DNA of 7,969 nt from Gammaproteobacteria bacterium. GTDB lineage: Bacteria > Pseudomonadota > Gammaproteobacteria > Pseudomonadales > Halomonadaceae. This document shows, one piece after another, positions 6,612-7,969 of the stretch. The stretch is from contig JAMCZP010000015.1 in NCBI GenBank assembly GCA_023485185.1, positions 1 to 7,969 of the forward strand. The letters run 5' to 3'. Numbering within the stretch: position 1 is the first letter of the stretch; the number at the start of each line of letters is the position of its first letter. Both the position numbers and the translations under genes were made by a program. The notes beneath the pieces were generated by a model, which worked only from the letters and a program-made list of their open reading frames with translations, searched no databases and was not told the DNA's origin.

Positions 6612-6854
6612 CAAGCACGTTGAGGCAATAACAGCATTGCTACGCCCGCCAGCAGTTCGGCTATGGTGCGCTGCCAATACACTAGGCGCGGCGCACCTCA
6701 TCTGGCACGTTTCTAACCATATTTGATGGCGTAGATTTGGTGGCGTAGTTAATGGCGCAGTTTCATGTCCTGACGCTGATTGATTGCACATTAGGAACAG
6801 CGCAATCAAACATCATTATGAAATAGAGACGGCCACTACTATTGCATATAGATA
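6612..6854. other. Gene-free spacer between the toxin gene and the TonB receptor promoter
   Basis: No convincing gene was found; the longest frames are about 60 codons, lack ribosome sites and resemble no family I know. The spacer holds an imperfect 10-base inverted repeat GGTGCGCTGC/GCGGCGCACC (6665-6674 and 6688-6697, one G-U pair), an 8-base inverted repeat TTGATTGC/GCAATCAA (6780-6787 and 6802-6809), and a short direct repeat at 6727-6760. None is followed by a T tract, so no terminator for the toxin operon is evident. It may be degraded coding DNA. Confidence 0.5.
6727..6760. repeat. Three short direct repeats TGGCGYAG
   Basis: TGGCGTAG at 6727-6734 and 6741-6748, then TGGCGCAG at 6753-6760, spaced 14 and 12 bases apart. 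The units are too short and irregular for an iteron or CRISPR call, and no function is evident. Confidence 0.35.
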
Positions 6855-7277
6855 TCAGCTAATTTCCCACGGGTTGATTGTCTCGACATTCAACGTCGAA
6901 AAATCCTTAATATTGCGTGTCGCTAATACCGCTTCATGCCGGATACAGATAGCCGCTATTTGAGCATCGGCCATGTGGACCAGCCTTCCTTCACTCTCAC
7001 TGGCAGCGACCTGTTCTGCATAATGAACCGCAGCCTCGCTATCGAACGGCAGTATACGGCCAGAGAAATCTTCCTCGAACATTGCCGACGCCATAGCTGC
7101 GAAACCACGTTTGCGGCTCCCGTCGGGCAGACGCTCAATTCCATAGAGAATTTCAGCGACTGTAATGGCAGATATTGTTACGGACATAGCATCCTGACTA
7201 TCCAGCCAGCCTAAAACTTGAGCATCTGGCACAGGGCGCATCAGCTCAGATAGCACGTTAGTATCAAGGACAATCAT
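6855..7277 (-). CDS. fitB: PIN-domain ribonuclease toxin, FitB/VapC type
   Basis: The 140-residue PIN-domain protein belongs to the VapC/FitB toxins, Mg-dependent endoribonucleases held inactive by a ribbon-helix-helix antitoxin. The acidic catalytic set is complete: D5 in the MIVLDTNV start, E42 in V-A-E-I-L-Y-G, D104 in the M-A-D-A-Q-I-A segment and D125 in A-T-R-N-x-K-D-F. The end (V-E-T-I-N-P-W-E) is typical of the FitB branch. Length is full. The ATG overlaps the antitoxin stop in an ATGA, with no strong ribosome site of its own, so translation is likely coupled to antitoxin synthesis. The module probably acts as a chromosomal stress or addiction locus. I use the FitB name for the subfamily; VapC is the broader name and would be equally acceptable. 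Confidence 0.9.
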   Translation of the reverse strand: MIVLDTNVLSELMRPVPDAQVLGWLDSQDAMSVTISAITVAEILYGIERLPDGSRKRGFAAMASAMFEEDFSGRILPFDSEAAVHYAEQVAASESEGRLVHMADAQIAAICIRHEAVLATRNIKDFSTLNVETINPWEIS

Positions 7278-7516
7278 GCACCGAATCCTGGATCACGAGG
7301 GCTATCAAACCTAGGTGGAATTTCCAATTCAATGCCTTCCGCCTCAGCGAATCGCTGCTGTATACGACTTCCCAGCCCCCCTTTTTGAGATTGGCTCAGA
7401 GCTTTTTTCAGGATGATGCGAACCTCCTCTTCCATTGAATGACCATTGTTTGCGGCCTCAATACGAAGCTGAGCCTTCAATTGTTCGTTCAAATTGCGGA
7501 TCGTTATTGATGCCAT
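7274..7516 (-). CDS. fitA: Ribbon-helix-helix antitoxin, FitA type
   Basis: An 80-residue partner of the PIN toxin. The N-terminal MASITIRNLNEQLKAQLRIE is a ribbon-helix-helix DNA-binding strand and first helix, continued by the G-H-S-M-E-E-E-V-R helix to about residue 40. The C-terminal tail (about 50-80, ending in R-F-D-S-P-R-D-P-G-F-G-A) is the family segment that inserts into the toxin active site. The frame is open for 36 more codons upstream, to an ATG at 7624, but I chose the ATG at 7516: a GGAGG site lies 5 bases before it, the FitA family starts with M-A-x-I-x-I-R, and the extra residues look like translated promoter DNA. The antitoxin, alone and with the toxin, is expected to bind the palindromes upstream and repress the operon. 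Confidence 0.88.
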   Translation of the reverse strand: MASITIRNLNEQLKAQLRIEAANNGHSMEEEVRIILKKALSQSQKGGLGSRIQQRFAEAEGIELEIPPRFDSPRDPGFGA

Positions 7517-7521
7517 CTTAG

Positions 7522-7526
7522 CCTCC
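7522..7526 (-). promoter_or_regulatory. Shine-Dalgarno deciding the fitA start
   Basis: GGAGG on the minus strand lies 5 bases before the ATG at 7516. It excludes the longer frame beginning at 7624, which would run through this site. Confidence 0.75.
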
Positions 7527-7539
7527 AAGCGCGCGCATG

Positions 7540-7561
7540 CATTGATAGCAATGATATCATA
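7540..7561 (-). promoter_or_regulatory. Probable fitAB operator and -10 region
   Basis: A perfect 10-base palindrome ATGATATCAT (7551-7560) overlaps an inverted repeat CATTG-ATAG-CAATG (7540-7553). On the minus strand TATGAT (7556-7561) is a 5-of-6 match to a -10 hexamer and overlaps the palindrome, as in self-repressed toxin-antitoxin promoters. I found no good -35 at 16-18 bases, so the exact promoter is uncertain. Confidence 0.45.
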
Positions 7562-7732
7562 ATGACAGTCTAGGACATAAAGACGCTTATCGTTAGGCAC
7601 GATGCCTTTTTTAGGTTCGTTCATCGACAGATAGATATACGCGCCAAGTTTTAAGCTATTGGGATTGGCAGCTGAAGAAAAGAGTTATGCGATTTTTAAC
7701 ATTATGCAGAGTCGATAATTGATAACCCAAAA

Positions 7733-7745
7733 TGTACTATGTACA
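7733..7745 (+). promoter_or_regulatory. Operator-like dyad TGTAC-TAT-GTACA before the RelE-like gene
   Basis: A perfect 5-base inverted repeat with a 3-base centre lies 36 bases before the GTG start. TTGATA (7719-7724, 5 of 6 to -35) with TACACT (7742-7747) 17 bases on, or TAAAAT (7747-7752, 5 of 6 to -10), could be the promoter it overlaps. Such TGTAC dyads are common at RelE/HigB-type operons; the cognate antitoxin gene would lie beyond the window. Confidence 0.45.
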
Positions 7746-7780
7746 CTAAAATACGCACTGGCTAAAGGAAGTGCCCTAAC

Positions 7781-7969
7781 GTGAGTCATGCGATTGAATT
7801 TATCGAAACCCCGACGTTCACCCGCCAGATTCAGATCATTGCAACAGACGACGAATTAAAGGAGTTGCAGCGCACCCTGATTGCTCAACCCGATAAAGGT
7901 GACCTGATTCAGGGCACGGGAGGGCTGCGCAAAATACGCATGGCGTTGGGCAACCAGGGCGTGTGATGC
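7781..7969 (+). pseudogene. RelE/HigB-type toxin, N-terminal part, apparently frameshifted
   Basis: The frame starts at GTG 7781 with AAGGAA 10 bases upstream and closes at TGA 7964-7966 after 61 residues. The sequence (I-E-F-I-E-T-P-x-F-T-R-Q-I, then L-I-A-Q-P-D-K-G-D-L-I-Q-G-T-G-G-L-R-K-I-R-M-A) is a clear match to a RelE-superfamily mRNA interferase subgroup of about 105 residues. In relatives I remember, G-L-R-K-I-R-M-A is followed by a G-K-x-G-G-A-R-V-I-Y-Y strand. Here N-Q-G is followed by V-stop, while another frame reads R-V-M at the end (7960-7968), suggesting that the codons for the glycine-rich link were deleted with a shift of frame. The C-terminal catalytic part is therefore lost or out of frame. 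The window ends 3 bases after the stop, so the remainder and the antitoxin gene cannot be seen. A natural short protein is less likely. Confidence 0.7.

Noticed and set aside
6727..6760. CRISPR array or origin iterons
   Set aside because: The units are only 8 bases, irregularly spaced, and just three in number.
6606..6809. 67-codon minus-strand frame
   Set aside because: It starts without a ribosome site, spans the receptor -35 and a hairpin, and has no recognisable domain.
6753..6827. 24-codon plus-strand frame starting at an ATG near 6752
   Set aside because: Very short, no ribosome site, and it covers an inverted repeat.
7595..7612. Terminator-like AGGCA-CGA-TGCCT followed by six T on the plus strand
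   Set aside because: The stem is only 5 pairs and no plus-strand gene lies upstream that would need a terminator, so it is probably chance.
7517..7624. Upstream 36-codon extension of the antitoxin frame to an ATG at 7624
   Set aside because: It runs through the GGAGG site and palindromic operator and lies outside the FitA family start; the ATG at 7516 fits length, motif and ribosome site.

Overview
The window reads as a chromosomal segment of a gammaproteobacterium, most likely a Halomonas-type (Halomonadaceae) species. I infer this from moderate GC, the protein style and the gene mix; there is no rRNA or other marker gene to prove it. No tRNA, rRNA, CRISPR array or complete insertion sequence was seen.

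Layout, left to right. (1) Plus strand, 1-1168: the last 38 codons of a cupin-type regulator, then azlC and azlD, all joined by ATGA stop/start overlaps. This is a branched-chain amino acid export module with its probable regulator. (2) Minus strand, 1227-3053: a soluble PAS-GGDEF-EAL protein. Its cyclase half, including the product-inhibition site, looks intact, but three catalytic positions of its EAL half are substituted. It is probably a diguanylate cyclase with a non-hydrolytic EAL domain. (3) 3054-3570: a 517-bp divergent intergenic region with no gene but with several long dyads and a good sigma-54-like -24/-12 element. (4) Plus strand, 3571-4287: a full-length Crp/Fnr-family regulator interrupted by one in-frame TAA between its effector domain and its helix-turn-helix domain. 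(5) Minus strand, 4456-6534: a TonB-dependent siderophore receptor of the FhuA/FoxA hydroxamate type, with a hairpin terminator downstream and a sigma-70 promoter overlapped by a Fur-box-like sequence upstream. (6) 6612-6854: gene-poor, hairpin-rich spacer. (7) Minus strand, 6855-7516: a complete FitAB/VapBC-type toxin-antitoxin pair with an operator-like palindrome upstream. (8) Plus strand, 7781 to the window end: the N-terminal part of a RelE/HigB-type toxin whose frame closes early, apparently through a deletion, with a dyad operator in front.

The left half is ordinary core-type metabolism and signalling; the right end looks like accessory DNA, with two different toxin-antitoxin loci back to back. 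Decay is visible at three points: a single-base nonsense mutation in the Crp-like regulator, a degenerate EAL site, and a frameshifted RelE-like toxin. I see no convincing wholly new system. The most informative observations are the nonsense-split regulator, the half-dead bifunctional c-di-GMP protein and the unusual intergenic region between them.
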